Positions 5,582-5,685 of a DNA stretch of 5,685 bases are shown in pieces. The notes beneath the pieces were generated by a model. That model saw nothing but the letters and a program-made list of their open reading frames with translations. It made no database searches and was not told the origin of the DNA. Position 1 is the first letter of the stretch, and each line of letters opens with the position of its first letter. Position numbers and translations under genes: made by a program. This stretch comes from Thermoleophilia bacterium (GTDB lineage Bacteria; Actinomycetota; Thermoleophilia; Gaiellales; Gaiellaceae), in assembly GCA_014534415.1 (NCBI GenBank), contig JACVRM010000136.1:1-5685 (forward strand). Reading direction: 5' to 3'.

Positions 5582-5685
5582 CTAGGCGAACAGCCAGATC
5601 AGGAGCGCGGCCGCGGTGATAACCCCGGCCGCGCCCCCAACCACCCCCGCCACGCCGCCCACGACGGTGAAAGGCGTGTGCCAGC
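5582..5685 (-). CDS. C-terminal transmembrane segment of an unrecognised protein (5' truncated by window edge)
   Basis: Minus-strand reading from the window edge gives 33 complete codons, starting WHTPFTVVGGVAGVVGGAAG and continuing VITAAALLIWLFA, then a TAG (5584-5582). Thirty of the 33 codons end in G or C, consistent with coding. The segment is a glycine/alanine/valine-rich hydrophobic helix that ends the protein, so the product is a membrane protein with its last helix at the C-terminus. Only three bases separate its stop from that of the Ig-like protein gene; both stops lie within tandem CGCTAG hexamers (5573-5578 and 5580-5585). There is too little sequence to name a family. Confidence 0.65.
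   Translation of the reverse strand, partial: WHTPFTVVGGVAGVVGGAAGVITAAALLIWLFA

Noticed and set aside
1..5685. CRISPR array, insertion sequence, phage or defence genes.
   Set aside because: There are no regularly spaced repeats, transposase motifs, terminal inverted repeats or composition breaks; the window looks like ordinary chromosomal DNA.

Overview
The window is GC-rich throughout, and the genes almost always use G or C at the third codon position. Shine-Dalgarno sites are strong (AAGGAGG type) and GTG and TTG starts occur. This points to a high-GC actinobacterium. A deep-branching soil lineage such as Thermoleophilia is possible, but that is an inference from style and protein flavour; there is no rRNA or other taxonomic marker in the window.

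Layout from left to right: (1) the last 55 codons of an unrecognised plus-strand gene (1-168); (2) a 149-base promoter region (169-317) holding two copies of an 18-bp motif, CACCCCT-N4-GTGGTGT, the first lying between a perfect TTGACA box and a GATACG -10 box; (3) a 697-residue secreted protein (318-2411) made of a signal peptide, an LVIVD-type beta-propeller, a CARDB domain and a C-terminal carbohydrate-binding-like domain; (4) a very strong intrinsic-terminator-like hairpin (2431-2470); (5) a GT4-type glycosyltransferase (2545-3687, GTG start); (6) convergent to it, the ribosome-assembly GTPase gene rsgA on the minus strand (3715-4800, TTG start); (7) upstream of rsgA, a structured leader (4801-5001) with its own promoter, a 17-residue arginine-rich leader ORF and several inverted repeats, one of which could mask the rsgA ribosome-binding site; (8) divergently, a small membrane-anchored exported protein with an Ig-like ectodomain (5057-5578); and (9), tail-to-tail with it, the C-terminal end of a minus-strand membrane protein (5582 to the window edge).

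The genes do not form one pathway. Two products are exported (the propeller protein and the Ig-like protein), one is a cytosolic or membrane-peripheral sugar transferase, and RsgA acts in 30S subunit maturation. The points most worth a second look are the rsgA leader (possible leader-peptide control of translation), the paired operator-like repeats before the propeller gene, and a histidine found at the same place in six of seven propeller blades, which suggests a central metal site.
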